25,978 nt of DNA. Source: an uncultured Actinomycetes bacterium (GTDB lineage Bacteria; Actinomycetota; Acidimicrobiia; Acidimicrobiales; Ilumatobacteraceae). Positions 1 to 7,484 of this stretch are shown here, piece after piece (positions within the stretch are counted from its first letter, which is position 1; every line of letters begins with the position of its first letter). The translations under genes were made by a program, and so were the position numbers. Below the pieces are notes generated by a model that was not told the DNA's origin, searched no databases, and worked only from the letters and a program-made list of their open reading frames with translations. The stretch is from contig CALBSD010000050.1 in the NCBI GenBank assembly GCA_937927625.1, forward strand, positions 1-25,978. The letters run 5' to 3'.

Positions 1-684
1 GCGCTCGTTGCACTCGCACCAAAAAACGATGCGTTGCGACTTGAAGTCGAACGCATCATTAAGCAGCGCAACACCCTGTTGAAGCAGGCATATGGAAAGC
101 TCACCTCAGAGATTGAGATGACTCTCGATGTGTGGGACATGCAGTTGGCTCAAAAGGGAACACAGTTAGGTGAAGCGCGAGCCAAACTCATCGCTCGCCT
201 CACGCCATATGTCTGTGAGGCCTATGAGCAGTTGGCGGTTGAGCCCACGGCTGTGGAACTTGTGTACGAACCCGAATGGCGTAAGTTCGGACTGGCTGCC
301 AGCCTTGCTGAAGCGCGTCAAGAAGATGTCCGCCGCGCCATCACTTCTGTGGGGCCGCATCGAGATGATGTCATCCTTCAAATCAAGGGTATGTCAGCCA
401 AAAACCATGCTTCGCAAGGGGAGTGCCGCACATTGGCGCTGGCCTTACGCCTCGGAATCCACCGTTTGGTGACGGAAGTGGCCGGAATCGCCCCATTGTT
501 AGTTCTCGATGATGTGTTGTCCGAATTGGACCCGCATCGCTGTGAAGCACTTCTTCGCAATATGCCAGAGGGTCAAGTACTGATTACGACGGCGCAAGTT
601 CTTCCCGAAGCGGCACACCCTGACACCATCATCCACATCGCGCATGGCATCGTGGTGCCCTCGCTCGTAAGCGACGACGAATAG
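1..684 (+). CDS. recF: RecF, DNA gap-repair ATPase (C-terminal part)
   Basis: The reading frame is open from base 1, so the gene enters from the left edge and only the last 227 residues are present. RecF is an SMC-like ABC ATPase that loads RecA, with RecO and RecR, at gapped DNA. The part seen carries the ABC signature region (GECRTLALALRLG) followed by the Walker B/D-loop segment LLVLDDVLSELDPHR and the closing LITTAQ strand. The N-terminal Walker A must lie outside the window. It is followed after 7 bases by the DciA-like gene and then gyrB, the standard actinobacterial dnaA-dnaN-recF-DUF721-gyrB-gyrA order, which independently supports the call. Family identity is very sure; the true start cannot be seen. 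Confidence 0.96.
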   Translation, partial: ALVALAPKNDALRLEVERIIKQRNTLLKQAYGKLTSEIEMTLDVWDMQLAQKGTQLGEARAKLIARLTPYVCEAYEQLAVEPTAVELVYEPEWRKFGLAASLAEARQEDVRRAITSVGPHRDDVILQIKGMSAKNHASQGECRTLALALRLGIHRLVTEVAGIAPLLVLDDVLSELDPHRCEALLRNMPEGQVLITTAQVLPEAAHPDTIIHIAHGIVVPSLVSDDE

Positions 685-691
685 GGCACCG

Positions 692-1012
692 ATGAACGAC
701 GAAGATTTCAATCCCGGTCGACCACCTCGCGCACTCAATGATGTCCTCGCGAAGGTTTTACGTCGCATGAAAGTCTCCGACGAGACCACTGCATTAGGAG
801 TCTTTTCTCATTGGCGCGAAATTGTTGGTGATGCAATCGCAGACAACGTGTCTCCGAAGCGACTCGAAAAACGTCGACTCACGGTTGAAGTAGAAGATCC
901 TGCTTGGGCAACACAATTGAAGTTCCTCGAATCTCAGTTGTTGTCCACATTGAAGGAGCATGTTGGTGACGAAGTTGATTCTCTTGACATCAAGGTGCGA
1001 CGTTCCCGATAA
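692..1012 (+). CDS. DUF721/DciA-like protein
   Basis: This encodes a 106-residue protein of the DUF721 family, the group that includes DciA, the replicative-helicase (DnaB) operator used by most bacteria that lack DnaC. The recognisable part is the central domain beginning near residue 35 with FSHWREIVGDAIADNVSPKRLEKRRLTVEVEDP. After it come LKFLESQLLSTL and a basic end (KVRRSR). It starts 7 bases after recF stops, and no clear Shine-Dalgarno is visible, so it is probably translated from the recF transcript. A DUF721 gene between recF and gyrB is normal in actinobacteria (Rv0004 in M. tuberculosis). The family call is firm. The helicase-loading role is inferred from DciA work in other phyla. 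Confidence 0.9.
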   Translation: MNDEDFNPGRPPRALNDVLAKVLRRMKVSDETTALGVFSHWREIVGDAIADNVSPKRLEKRRLTVEVEDPAWATQLKFLESQLLSTLKEHVGDEVDSLDIKVRRSR

Positions 1013-1044
1013 CGACACCCCCACATTGTTAGGATGTTTGAACA

Positions 1045-3003
1045 ATGTCTGCATCTAAAAAGAACCCGTCGGCTGACTACGGCGCGAAGGACATTCAAGT
1101 TCTCGAAGGACTCGATCCTGTTCGTAAGCGCCCCGGTATGTACATCGGGTCAACTGGTCTCGCCGGTCTCCACCACCTCATCTGGGAAGTTGTCGACAAC
1201 TCTGTCGACGAAGCAATGGCGGGCTTTTGTGACCGCGTTGGCATCACACTTCTCGCTGACGGCGGATGTCGTGTCGACGACAACGGCCGCGGAATTCCTG
1301 TTGATCCGTACCCCTCTGGTCCGCACAAAGGGAAGAGTGCAGCAGAGGTAGTTCTCACCGTTTTGCACGCAGGCGGCAAGTTCGGCGGCGAGGGCTACAA
1401 GGTCTCTGGTGGTCTTCACGGCGTGGGCGTTTCCGTTGTGAACGCGCTTTCCACCAAGGTGTTGCTGGAAATCGACCGCGGCGGAGACCGTTACACAATG
1501 GAGTTCGGAGACGGCGGAAAGCTGAAGCAGAAGCTCGTCAAAGAAGGCAAGTCACCAGCGAAGGGTCGCAAGACCGGAACATCAGTGACCTTCTATCCCG
1601 ACCCAACAATCTTCGCGTCCGAAGGTGTGGAGTTTGTGGCGCGCACTGTCATGGAGCGCTTGCAGACAATGGCTTTCCTGAATAAGAGTCTCGAAGTTGT
1701 CTTCGAGGATCAGCGTCCAGGCAAGGAGAAAACCGAGACCTTCCAATACAAGGGCGGCATCGTTGACTTCGTGAAGCACCTCAACCAGTCGAAGGAATCA
1801 CTCTTCAGCAAAGTCGCTTCCTTTGAAGACGAAGACGAAGAAGAGGGCATGCAACTCGACATCGCCATTCAGTGGAACACGGGTTATTACGAAGGTATTC
1901 ACGGATACGCCAACGGTATTTCCACAACAGAAGGTGGCATGCACGTCGAAGGTTTCAAGACTGCACTCACGTCAGTCATGAACAAGTACGCCCGCGAAAA
2001 GAACCTTCTCAAGGAAAAAGATGACAACCTCCTCGGTGAAGACATTCGCGAAGGCATCACCGCCATCGTTGCTGTGAAGTTGCGCGAACCACAGTTTGAA
2101 GGTCAGACCAAGGCCAAGCTGGGCAACGTTCCCATGCGTTCTTTTGTGCAGAAGAGCACCAACAAATACTTGGCTGAATGGTTTGAAGAAAACCCCACCG
2201 AAGCAAACAAGGTTGTGAAGAAGGCGGTTGCTGCCGCCCAAGCTCGTCTTGCAGCAAAGAATGCTCGTAACGCAGTTCGTCGTAAGACTGCACTCTCTGG
2301 TGCTGGTATGCCCGACAAGTTGAAAGACTGCGGAAGCAGCAAACCGGAAGAGAGCGAATTGTTCATCGTGGAAGGCGACTCTGCAGGCGGCACCGCAGTT
2401 GATGCACGCGATCCACGCACGCAAGCAATTCTCCCTATTCGTGGAAAGATTCTCAACGTTGAGCGCGCACGCCTCGACAAGATGTTGAAGAACAACGAAA
2501 TTCAGGCGCTTATCACTGCCATCGGTGGTGGCGTTGGCGATGAGTTCGACGTAACAAAGGCTCGCTATCACAAGATCATTGCATTGGCCGATGCTGACGT
2601 CGACGGCAGCCACATTCGTACATTGCTTCTCACTTTCTTCTATCGACAGATGAAGCCAATGGTGGAAGCCGGGTACATCTACATTGCACAGCCGCCCCTG
2701 TTCTCAACAGAGGTCGGCAAAGAAAAGGTGTACCTCAAGGATGACGCAGCAAAAACCGCATTCCTTGCAGAACGCCCGAACCACAAAAAGGAATTCCAAC
2801 GCCTGAAGGGCCTTGGTGAAATGGACTGGGAAGAGCTGAAGAGCACCACCATGGATTCCATGACACGCACACTGTTGCAAGTCACTGTGGAAGAAGCAGC
2901 AATTGCAGACGAAGTCGTCAGTGTCCTGATGGGCGATGATGTCGACAGTCGCAAGAAGTTCATCACCACCAACGCACGCGACGTGCGCAACCTCGACTTC
3001 TAA
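1045..3003 (+). CDS. gyrB: DNA gyrase subunit B
   Basis: This is the ATPase subunit of DNA gyrase, which with GyrA introduces negative supercoils. At 652 residues it has the usual actinobacterial length and no intein. The GHKL ATP-binding fold is clear: E48 and N52 in WEVVDNSVDEAM, the DNGRGIPV loop, and the glycine-rich lid GGLHGVG. The C-terminal half has the TOPRIM motifs, with glutamate E443 in FIVEGDSAGG and the metal-binding D516/D518/D520 triplet in ALADADVDGSH. It ends in a normal RNLDF tail. AGGAT at 1031-1035 is a plausible ribosome site for the ATG at 1045. gyrA follows after 18 bases, so the two are very likely cotranscribed and made in equal amounts. Confidence 0.98.
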   Translation: MSASKKNPSADYGAKDIQVLEGLDPVRKRPGMYIGSTGLAGLHHLIWEVVDNSVDEAMAGFCDRVGITLLADGGCRVDDNGRGIPVDPYPSGPHKGKSAAEVVLTVLHAGGKFGGEGYKVSGGLHGVGVSVVNALSTKVLLEIDRGGDRYTMEFGDGGKLKQKLVKEGKSPAKGRKTGTSVTFYPDPTIFASEGVEFVARTVMERLQTMAFLNKSLEVVFEDQRPGKEKTETFQYKGGIVDFVKHLNQSKESLFSKVASFEDEDEEEGMQLDIAIQWNTGYYEGIHGYANGISTTEGGMHVEGFKTALTSVMNKYAREKNLLKEKDDNLLGEDIREGITAIVAVKLREPQFEGQTKAKLGNVPMRSFVQKSTNKYLAEWFEENPTEANKVVKKAVAAAQARLAAKNARNAVRRKTALSGAGMPDKLKDCGSSKPEESELFIVEGDSAGGTAVDARDPRTQAILPIRGKILNVERARLDKMLKNNEIQALITAIGGGVGDEFDVTKARYHKIIALADADVDGSHIRTLLLTFFYRQMKPMVEAGYIYIAQPPLFSTEVGKEKVYLKDDAAKTAFLAERPNHKKEFQRLKGLGEMDWEELKSTTMDSMTRTLLQVTVEEAAIADEVVSVLMGDDVDSRKKFITTNARDVRNLDF

Positions 3004-3021
3004 TACGGGCAGGAACCACAC

Positions 3022-5466
3022 ATGAGTGACAACCCAAATCTGTTTGACCAGATTCAGCCTGTTCCTTTGCAGGACGAAATGGAACGTTCGTTCCTTGACT
3101 ACTCAATGTCGGTCATCATGTCGCGTGCATTGCCCGACGTGCGTGACGGCTTGAAACCAGTTCACCGTCGCATCATTTGGGACATGGAACAACAGGGCTT
3201 CCGCCCTGATCGTCCATTCGTCAAGTGTGCGCGCGTTACTGGTGACACGATGGCGCGTTATCACCCACATGGAGACTCTGCTATTTACGACGCATTGGTG
3301 CGTATGGCGCAGCCATTCTCATTGCGTCACCCGCTCATCGATTTCCACGGCAACTACGGCTCTCCCGACTTCGGTCCGGCAGCGGCTCGATACACCGAAT
3401 CACGCCTGCATTCATTAGCGATGCAGTTGCTCGCCGGCATCGACGAGAACACCGTCGACATGATTGCTAACTACGACGGAACATCAGAAGAACCACAAGT
3501 TCTTCCCGCACGTTTCCCGAACTTGTTGGTCAATGGCAGTCAGGGCATTGCTGTGGGTATGGCCACCAGCATTCCTCCACACAACTTGGGCGAAGTGATT
3601 GACGCAACATTGCACCTCATCGATAACCCAGAGGCAACGCCTGAAGACCTCATGAAGTTTGTTCTAGGTCCCGACTTCCCAACGGGCGGATTTATTCTCG
3701 GACGGGCCGGAATTCAAGATGCATACCGCACAGGTCGTGGCAGCATCAAGACACGCGCCAAGGCAGTCATTGAGGAGAACCGTGCAGGACGCATGGAAAT
3801 TCTCGTTACTGAACTTCCGTATCAAACGAGCTGTTCGTCGATTGCTGCACGTATTCAAGAACTTGTCGATGGAGGCGAACTTGAAGGCATCGCCGACGTG
3901 AACGACGGTTCTGCCGGTGGCAAGACCAGTCTTTCCATCTTGTTGAAGCGCGATGCAAACGCCAATGTTGTTCTCAACAACTTGTACAAGATGACATCGC
4001 TGCAATCCAGTTTCCCTGTGAACATGGTTGCACTTGTTGACGGTGTTCCACGCACGGTCAACCTTGCCGATGCGCTTAATGGTTATGTGCGTCACCAACT
4101 TGAAGTTGTGACGCGTCGTACGCAATTCCGTTTGGACAAGGCGAAAGATCGCGGGCACATTCTTGAAGGCCGCATCAAGGCCCTCAATGTCATCGACCAA
4201 ATCATCAAGCTCATTCGTGAGAGCGAAGATGCAAGTGCTGCAAAAGATGCATTGATGACGAAGCCATTCGAGTTCTCCGAGCGTCAAGCAATCGACATCC
4301 TCGATATGCAGTTGCGTCAACTCACACGTTTGTCACGCATTGATCTTGAAAAAGAACTCGGCGATGTTCAAGAGCGCATCAAGGAATATGAATCAATCCT
4401 TGCCTCTGATGCAAAATTGCGCAGCGTCATCAAAGAAGAGATGTCTGAAGTTCGTGAGAAGTTTGCAACGGAGCGCATCTGCAAGATTATTAACGACTCC
4501 GGTGAAATGGCATTAGAAGATCTCGTTGATGACAAAGAGTTTGTGATCGTGATGACTCAGGCGCAGTACGTGAAGGCAGTTCCTGCAACTGCATTCCGCG
4601 CACAAGCTCGTGGTGGTCGAGGTGTCAAGGGCGCAACGCTGAAAGAAGATGACTTGGTTCGCCGGGTTATTTTCACCACAGCTCATGCGTACTTATTGTT
4701 CTTCTCGAACCGTGGACGCGTGTACAAATTGCGTGCAGCGGACATTCCAGAGCGCGAACGCACAGCAAAGGGCATTCCCATTGTCAACCTGTTGCCGCTG
4801 CAAGCAGGGGAAACAATTCAGGCGATTATCGACACGCGTGAATTCCCGGGCGAGCGCTTCTTGTTCTTTGTCACCAAGTCTGGTCAGGTCAAGAAGACAG
4901 CATTCGATGCCTATAACAGCACACGCCGTGATGGTCTGATTGCTCTCAGCTTGAAAGATGATGACGAACTCGTACGAGTGATTGAAACATCAGGCGACGA
5001 TGACATCTTTATTGTCAGCCGTTCCGGTCAAGTTATTCGTTTTACGGAAGCAGAAGTTCGTCCCATGGGTCGCAACGCTGCGGGTGTTCGCGGGATGCGC
5101 TTGAAGGCGGGCGATGAAGTGGTGTCGGCAGACCCCGGCCGCGGAGACGATGCATTGCTCATGATTTCTGACGCTGGATATGCCAAGCGCACACAGATCG
5201 CACAGTTCCCTCGCAAGGGCCGCGGCACACAGGGCGTCATCGGCGTCAAGTTGTCTGACAAGAAGGGCCATGTTGTTGCGGCATTCATGGTGGGTCTCGA
5301 TGACGAGATTGTTGCCATTGCTTCCAACGGTGTTGCAATGCGTACCGAGGTCAAGCAGATCTCCAGTCAAGGACGTTCCGCTTCTGGCGTGCGTCTGATG
5401 AATCTTGATGACGGAGCAACAGTTGCATCGGTGGCACCAATTCTTGCGGCGGACGACGCCGACTAA
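3022..5466 (+). CDS. gyrA: DNA gyrase subunit A
   Basis: This is the DNA-cleaving and wrapping subunit of gyrase, 814 residues. The active-site tyrosine is Y124 in AARYTESRL. The quinolone-resistance region reads HPHGDSAIYDALVRM, so it carries Ser and Asp at the positions equivalent to E. coli S83 and D87, with no obvious resistance substitution. M. tuberculosis has Ala at the first position. The C-terminal beta-pinwheel starts near residue 510 and holds the GyrA box near residue 528 (QARGGRG), which marks it as gyrase rather than topoisomerase IV. An AGGAA ribosome site at about 3010 precedes ATG 3022. The last 59 bases overlap the start of the next gene. Confidence 0.98.
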   Translation: MSDNPNLFDQIQPVPLQDEMERSFLDYSMSVIMSRALPDVRDGLKPVHRRIIWDMEQQGFRPDRPFVKCARVTGDTMARYHPHGDSAIYDALVRMAQPFSLRHPLIDFHGNYGSPDFGPAAARYTESRLHSLAMQLLAGIDENTVDMIANYDGTSEEPQVLPARFPNLLVNGSQGIAVGMATSIPPHNLGEVIDATLHLIDNPEATPEDLMKFVLGPDFPTGGFILGRAGIQDAYRTGRGSIKTRAKAVIEENRAGRMEILVTELPYQTSCSSIAARIQELVDGGELEGIADVNDGSAGGKTSLSILLKRDANANVVLNNLYKMTSLQSSFPVNMVALVDGVPRTVNLADALNGYVRHQLEVVTRRTQFRLDKAKDRGHILEGRIKALNVIDQIIKLIRESEDASAAKDALMTKPFEFSERQAIDILDMQLRQLTRLSRIDLEKELGDVQERIKEYESILASDAKLRSVIKEEMSEVREKFATERICKIINDSGEMALEDLVDDKEFVIVMTQAQYVKAVPATAFRAQARGGRGVKGATLKEDDLVRRVIFTTAHAYLLFFSNRGRVYKLRAADIPERERTAKGIPIVNLLPLQAGETIQAIIDTREFPGERFLFFVTKSGQVKKTAFDAYNSTRRDGLIALSLKDDDELVRVIETSGDDDIFIVSRSGQVIRFTEAEVRPMGRNAAGVRGMRLKAGDEVVSADPGRGDDALLMISDAGYAKRTQIAQFPRKGRGTQGVIGVKLSDKKGHVVAAFMVGLDDEIVAIASNGVAMRTEVKQISSQGRSASGVRLMNLDDGATVASVAPILAADDAD

Positions 5467-5806
5467 ATTCGTAACGACGTTCTCACAACGCCCATACGGT
5501 CATCACCAACGAGGAAGTTTCTCGAGTCTCAGCTTGCTCTGGATTGCATTCACTCTTCTGGGTGTCACTGTGATTGCACATGCAACTCAGGTTGCACAAC
5601 AACGCGCATTCGTACAAGATGCCGCAGACTCCATCGCATTGGCAGCTGTCATTAACGGACGTTCGTCTGCGCATCAACTAGAAAAGATGTTGCACGTGAC
5701 TGTCACGACACTTACATTCACCAATGGCGAGGCCATCGTGGTGGTGTCGGCACACGGATTAACCGCAACGTCCTCAGCAGTGGCTTTTGGGTCTGCTGGC
5801 GGTTGA
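5408..5806 (+). CDS. TadE/Rv3654c-like single-pass membrane protein
   Basis: This is a roughly 132-residue protein with an N-terminal hydrophobic segment (SLSLLWIAFTLLGVTVIAHA) preceded by a positively charged stretch and RGS. Directly after it comes QVAQQRAFVQDAADSIALAAV, the amphipathic AADLAALAA-type helix typical of TadE/TadG pseudopilins and of the Rv3654c group found beside Tad pilus loci. No other Tad gene is nearby, so a role in pilus or secretion assembly is only a family-level guess. The ATG at 5408 lies inside gyrA, giving a 59-base overlap. Alternative TTG starts at 5423 or 5444 would shorten the overlap, and no Shine-Dalgarno decides between them. It is real by its membrane-protein composition. 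Function is unknown. Confidence 0.68.
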   Translation: MTEQQLHRWHQFLRRTTPTKFVTTFSQRPYGHHQRGSFSSLSLLWIAFTLLGVTVIAHATQVAQQRAFVQDAADSIALAAVINGRSSAHQLEKMLHVTVTTLTFTNGEAIVVVSAHGLTATSSAVAFGSAGG

Positions 5807-5830
5807 CCTGCCCGCCACCGCCATACTCAC

Positions 5831-5836
5831 TACGCT
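5831..5836 (+). promoter_or_regulatory. Candidate -10 element of a leaderless start (DUF3566 gene)
   Basis: TACGCT ends 6 bases before the ATG at 5843. A TAnnnT hexamer at this distance would start the transcript at or next to the start codon, the usual leaderless arrangement in actinobacteria. GGAGC touches the ATG and is too close to act as a normal Shine-Dalgarno. There is no good -35. This is inferred from spacing only. Confidence 0.35.
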
Positions 5837-5842
5837 CGGAGC

Positions 5843-6265
5843 ATGCCTTCCACGCCTGAGACCACCGGAACACGTCGCCGTGTTCGGCGTGTTACCCGTG
5901 TTATCCGCGATGTGGACGCTTGGAGCGTTTTCAAGGTGGGTGCGGTCTTCCACACGGCCATGTACTTGGTTCTCATGATTACGGGCATTTTGCTGTGGAA
6001 TGTGGGAAGTGCGACAGGCACCATCAAGAACGTCGAACAGTTCATGGAGTCCTTTGGCTGGGACTCCTTCAGTTTTAAGGGCGGGGCGATGTTTCAAGGG
6101 TTTGCGGTCCTTGGAATCTTCGGAATTGCTCTCGGAACTGGCATTTGGGTGCTTGCAGCGGTCGTTTTTAACCTCATCACAGAGCTGGTGGGCGGAATCC
6201 GCGTCACCGTGTTGGAAGAAGAAGTGGTCGCCCGGCCGGTTGAGCCCGGCCAACCTCACAGATAG
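5843..6265 (+). CDS. DUF3566 transmembrane protein (Rv0007-like)
   Basis: This is a 140-residue membrane protein of the DUF3566 family, which is found downstream of gyrA throughout actinobacteria (Rv0007 in M. tuberculosis). The N-terminus is basic (RRRVRRVTRVIRDVD). The domain begins with DAWSVFKVGAVFHTAMYLVLMITGILLW, the first membrane helix. A short outside loop with NVEQFMESFGW follows, then a second helix (AVLGIFGIALGTGIWVLAAVVFNLITELVGG) and the typical GGIRVTVLEEE end. Its biochemical role is not established. Its position next to gyrA and upstream of tRNA-Ile is conserved, so a housekeeping envelope or division role is plausible. The tRNA starts 17 bases downstream and may be on the same transcript. 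Confidence 0.92.
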   Translation: MPSTPETTGTRRRVRRVTRVIRDVDAWSVFKVGAVFHTAMYLVLMITGILLWNVGSATGTIKNVEQFMESFGWDSFSFKGGAMFQGFAVLGIFGIALGTGIWVLAAVVFNLITELVGGIRVTVLEEEVVARPVEPGQPHR

Positions 6266-6282
6266 AGTCATAAGTCCCGTGA

Positions 6283-6359
6283 GGGGCTATAGCTCAGTCG
6301 GTTAGAGCGCATCCCTGATAAGGATGAGGTCGCAAGTTCGATTCTTGCTAGCCCCACCA
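6283..6359 (+). tRNA. tRNA-Ile (anticodon GAT)
   Basis: A full cloverleaf can be folded. The acceptor stem GGGGCTA (6283-6289) pairs with TAGCCCC (6349-6355), A is the discriminator base, and CCA is encoded at 6357-6359. The anticodon arm is CATCC-CTGATAA-GGATG, giving anticodon GAT (isoleucine, AUC/AUU codons). The T-loop contains GTTCGATTC. The same tRNA stands after the Rv0007 homologue in mycobacteria, so its place is syntenic. Confidence 0.98.
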
Positions 6360-6364
6360 ACAAC

Positions 6365-6383
6365 CCCATCGACTCCCGATGGG
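6365..6383 (+). other. Hairpin between tRNA-Ile and the small ORF
   Basis: CCCATCG (6365-6371) and CGATGGG (6377-6383) form a perfect 7-bp stem around a 5-base loop. It starts 5 bases after the tRNA CCA end. There is no T-run behind it, so it is not a classical terminator. It may protect or delimit the processed tRNA or mRNA ends. Confidence 0.4.
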
Positions 6384-6411
6384 TGGGTCCCCAAGTACTG
6401 AGGAGGCTGAC

Positions 6412-6543
6412 GTGAAGTTCATACGCCAAGCCTTCTTCGCTATTTCTCTTGGGTCCATGGTCGCTGCCGTTCTTCGTCGCCGTACCAAAGTGGTTGTCGC
6501 TCCCCAGCAGGGTGGGTGGCGTGAGGTCACCCCTCAGCGTTAG
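6412..6543 (+). CDS. Small membrane-anchored protein, possible DLW-39 family
   Basis: This is a 43-residue ORF with a GTG start and a strong ribosome site (GAGGAGG ending 5-6 bases before GTG). It begins V/M-K-F-I-R, has a short hydrophobic stretch (AFFAISLGSMVAAVL) followed by RRRTK, and ends GGWREVTPQR. The architecture is a short N-terminal helix, a basic patch and a C-terminal tail with W-x-E-x-T. It resembles the DLW-39 family, a roughly 40-residue actinobacterial protein that I recall as having a (D/E)LW-x-E-(A/V)T tail and a place near the gyrA-DUF3566-tRNA region. The exact D-L-W residues are not present here (GGW instead), so the assignment is tentative. It stops 5 bases before the next ATG, suggesting cotranslation. 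Function is unknown. Confidence 0.62.
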   Translation: MKFIRQAFFAISLGSMVAAVLRRRTKVVVAPQQGGWREVTPQR

Positions 6544-6548
6544 CCGCC

Positions 6549-7484
6549 ATGAGCAATCCGACTGCACCTCAGATCGGAATTGTTGGCACAGGTGTCACCA
6601 GTTCGCGCGCCGCAGCAGTGCTGCACTCGCTTGGCCACACCCCACGTATTGAAAGTCTCGGAACTGCATCAACTCTTTTTGATTGCGATGTCGTGATTCT
6701 TGCTCATGGTGCGCCGCATAGTGCGTTGGCCTCTGCGTTTATCGCACAAGGTGTGGCCGTGGTGTCCACGAGCGACAACCTCAATGATGTCCTTGCACTA
6801 CTTGATGGCCAAGAGCGCGCAGTTGCACGCGGAGTACCTGTCGTCGTTGGTGCGGCATGTTTGCCTGGTTTGTCTGGCTTATTAGTTGCCCATGTATCCC
6901 GAGCATTTGAAAGCATTGATGAAGTACACAACGCAGTGCATGGCACCGGCGGCCCAATGTGTGCAGTGCAACATCATGGTTCTCTCGCTGGAACATCTAT
7001 TGGTTGGCACGATGGGGAATGGTTGCAACGCCCTGCTGGTAGCGGCCGCGAATTGTGCTGGTTCCCGGACCCTATTGGCGCACGCGACTGTTATCGATTC
7101 GCCAGTGCGGAACCTGTTTTGGTGCAACGTGCACATCCTGCACTGCAACGAATTACTGCGCGCGTATCCGCAACACGTCGCGATCGTCTGACTGCGCGCC
7201 TGCCAATGTTGCGCAAGCCTCACGCTGAAGGACTCGAAGGCGGTCTGCGCGTTGAAGTGCGCGGTGTACGCGATGGACGTCGACATGTTGAAATAGTTGG
7301 TGTGACAGAAAAAGTTGCAACAGTCACTGGCGCAGTTGCTGCCCACACTGCACTTGCTCTCTCACGCGGCACTGTGATGGCGGGTGTCCATAACTTAGGC
7401 GAAGCAACTATGCCGAATGGCGACATTCTTGATGGCGTCACTGCATCGGGAATCACACTGCATCAATTCATCGGAAAGTTGTGA
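6549..7484 (+). CDS. Rossmann-fold, saccharopine-dehydrogenase-like protein
   Basis: This encodes 311 residues. The N-terminus has a dinucleotide-binding pattern, G10-x-x-G13-x-G15 followed by SSRAAAVLHSLGH, then VVILAHGAPHSALASAFIAQGVAVVSTSD. That is the way saccharopine-dehydrogenase and Gfo/Idh-like proteins bind NAD(P) and branch to the alternate strand. The middle and C-terminal part (GGLRVEVRGVRDGRRHVEIVGVTEKVATVTGAVAAHTALAL) looks like the alpha/beta substrate domain of saccharopine-reductase-type proteins. I cannot name the substrate. It ends in a TGATG junction with the GH84 gene, so the two are translationally coupled. A role in amino-sugar or amino-acid metabolism can be guessed only from that neighbour. 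The fold is fairly sure, the reaction is not. Confidence 0.65.
   Translation: MSNPTAPQIGIVGTGVTSSRAAAVLHSLGHTPRIESLGTASTLFDCDVVILAHGAPHSALASAFIAQGVAVVSTSDNLNDVLALLDGQERAVARGVPVVVGAACLPGLSGLLVAHVSRAFESIDEVHNAVHGTGGPMCAVQHHGSLAGTSIGWHDGEWLQRPAGSGRELCWFPDPIGARDCYRFASAEPVLVQRAHPALQRITARVSATRRDRLTARLPMLRKPHAEGLEGGLRVEVRGVRDGRRHVEIVGVTEKVATVTGAVAAHTALALSRGTVMAGVHNLGEATMPNGDILDGVTASGITLHQFIGKL

Noticed and set aside
518..523. TGTCCG within recF
   Set aside because: It is part of the Walker B/D-loop codons, has no paired arm at the 5-base spacing, and is explained by coding constraint.
1972..2613. Minus-strand ORF of 213 residues inside gyrB
   Set aside because: It lies opposite highly conserved gyrase coding sequence; open frames here reflect gyrB codon use.
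3250..3300. Possible quinolone-resistance change in GyrA
   Set aside because: The loop reads HPHGDSAIYD with Ser and Asp at the key positions, the ordinary sensitive-type residues.
3664..4320. Minus-strand ORF of 218 residues inside gyrA
   Set aside because: It is a shadow of gyrA; Cys/Asn/Thr-rich, with no family resemblance.
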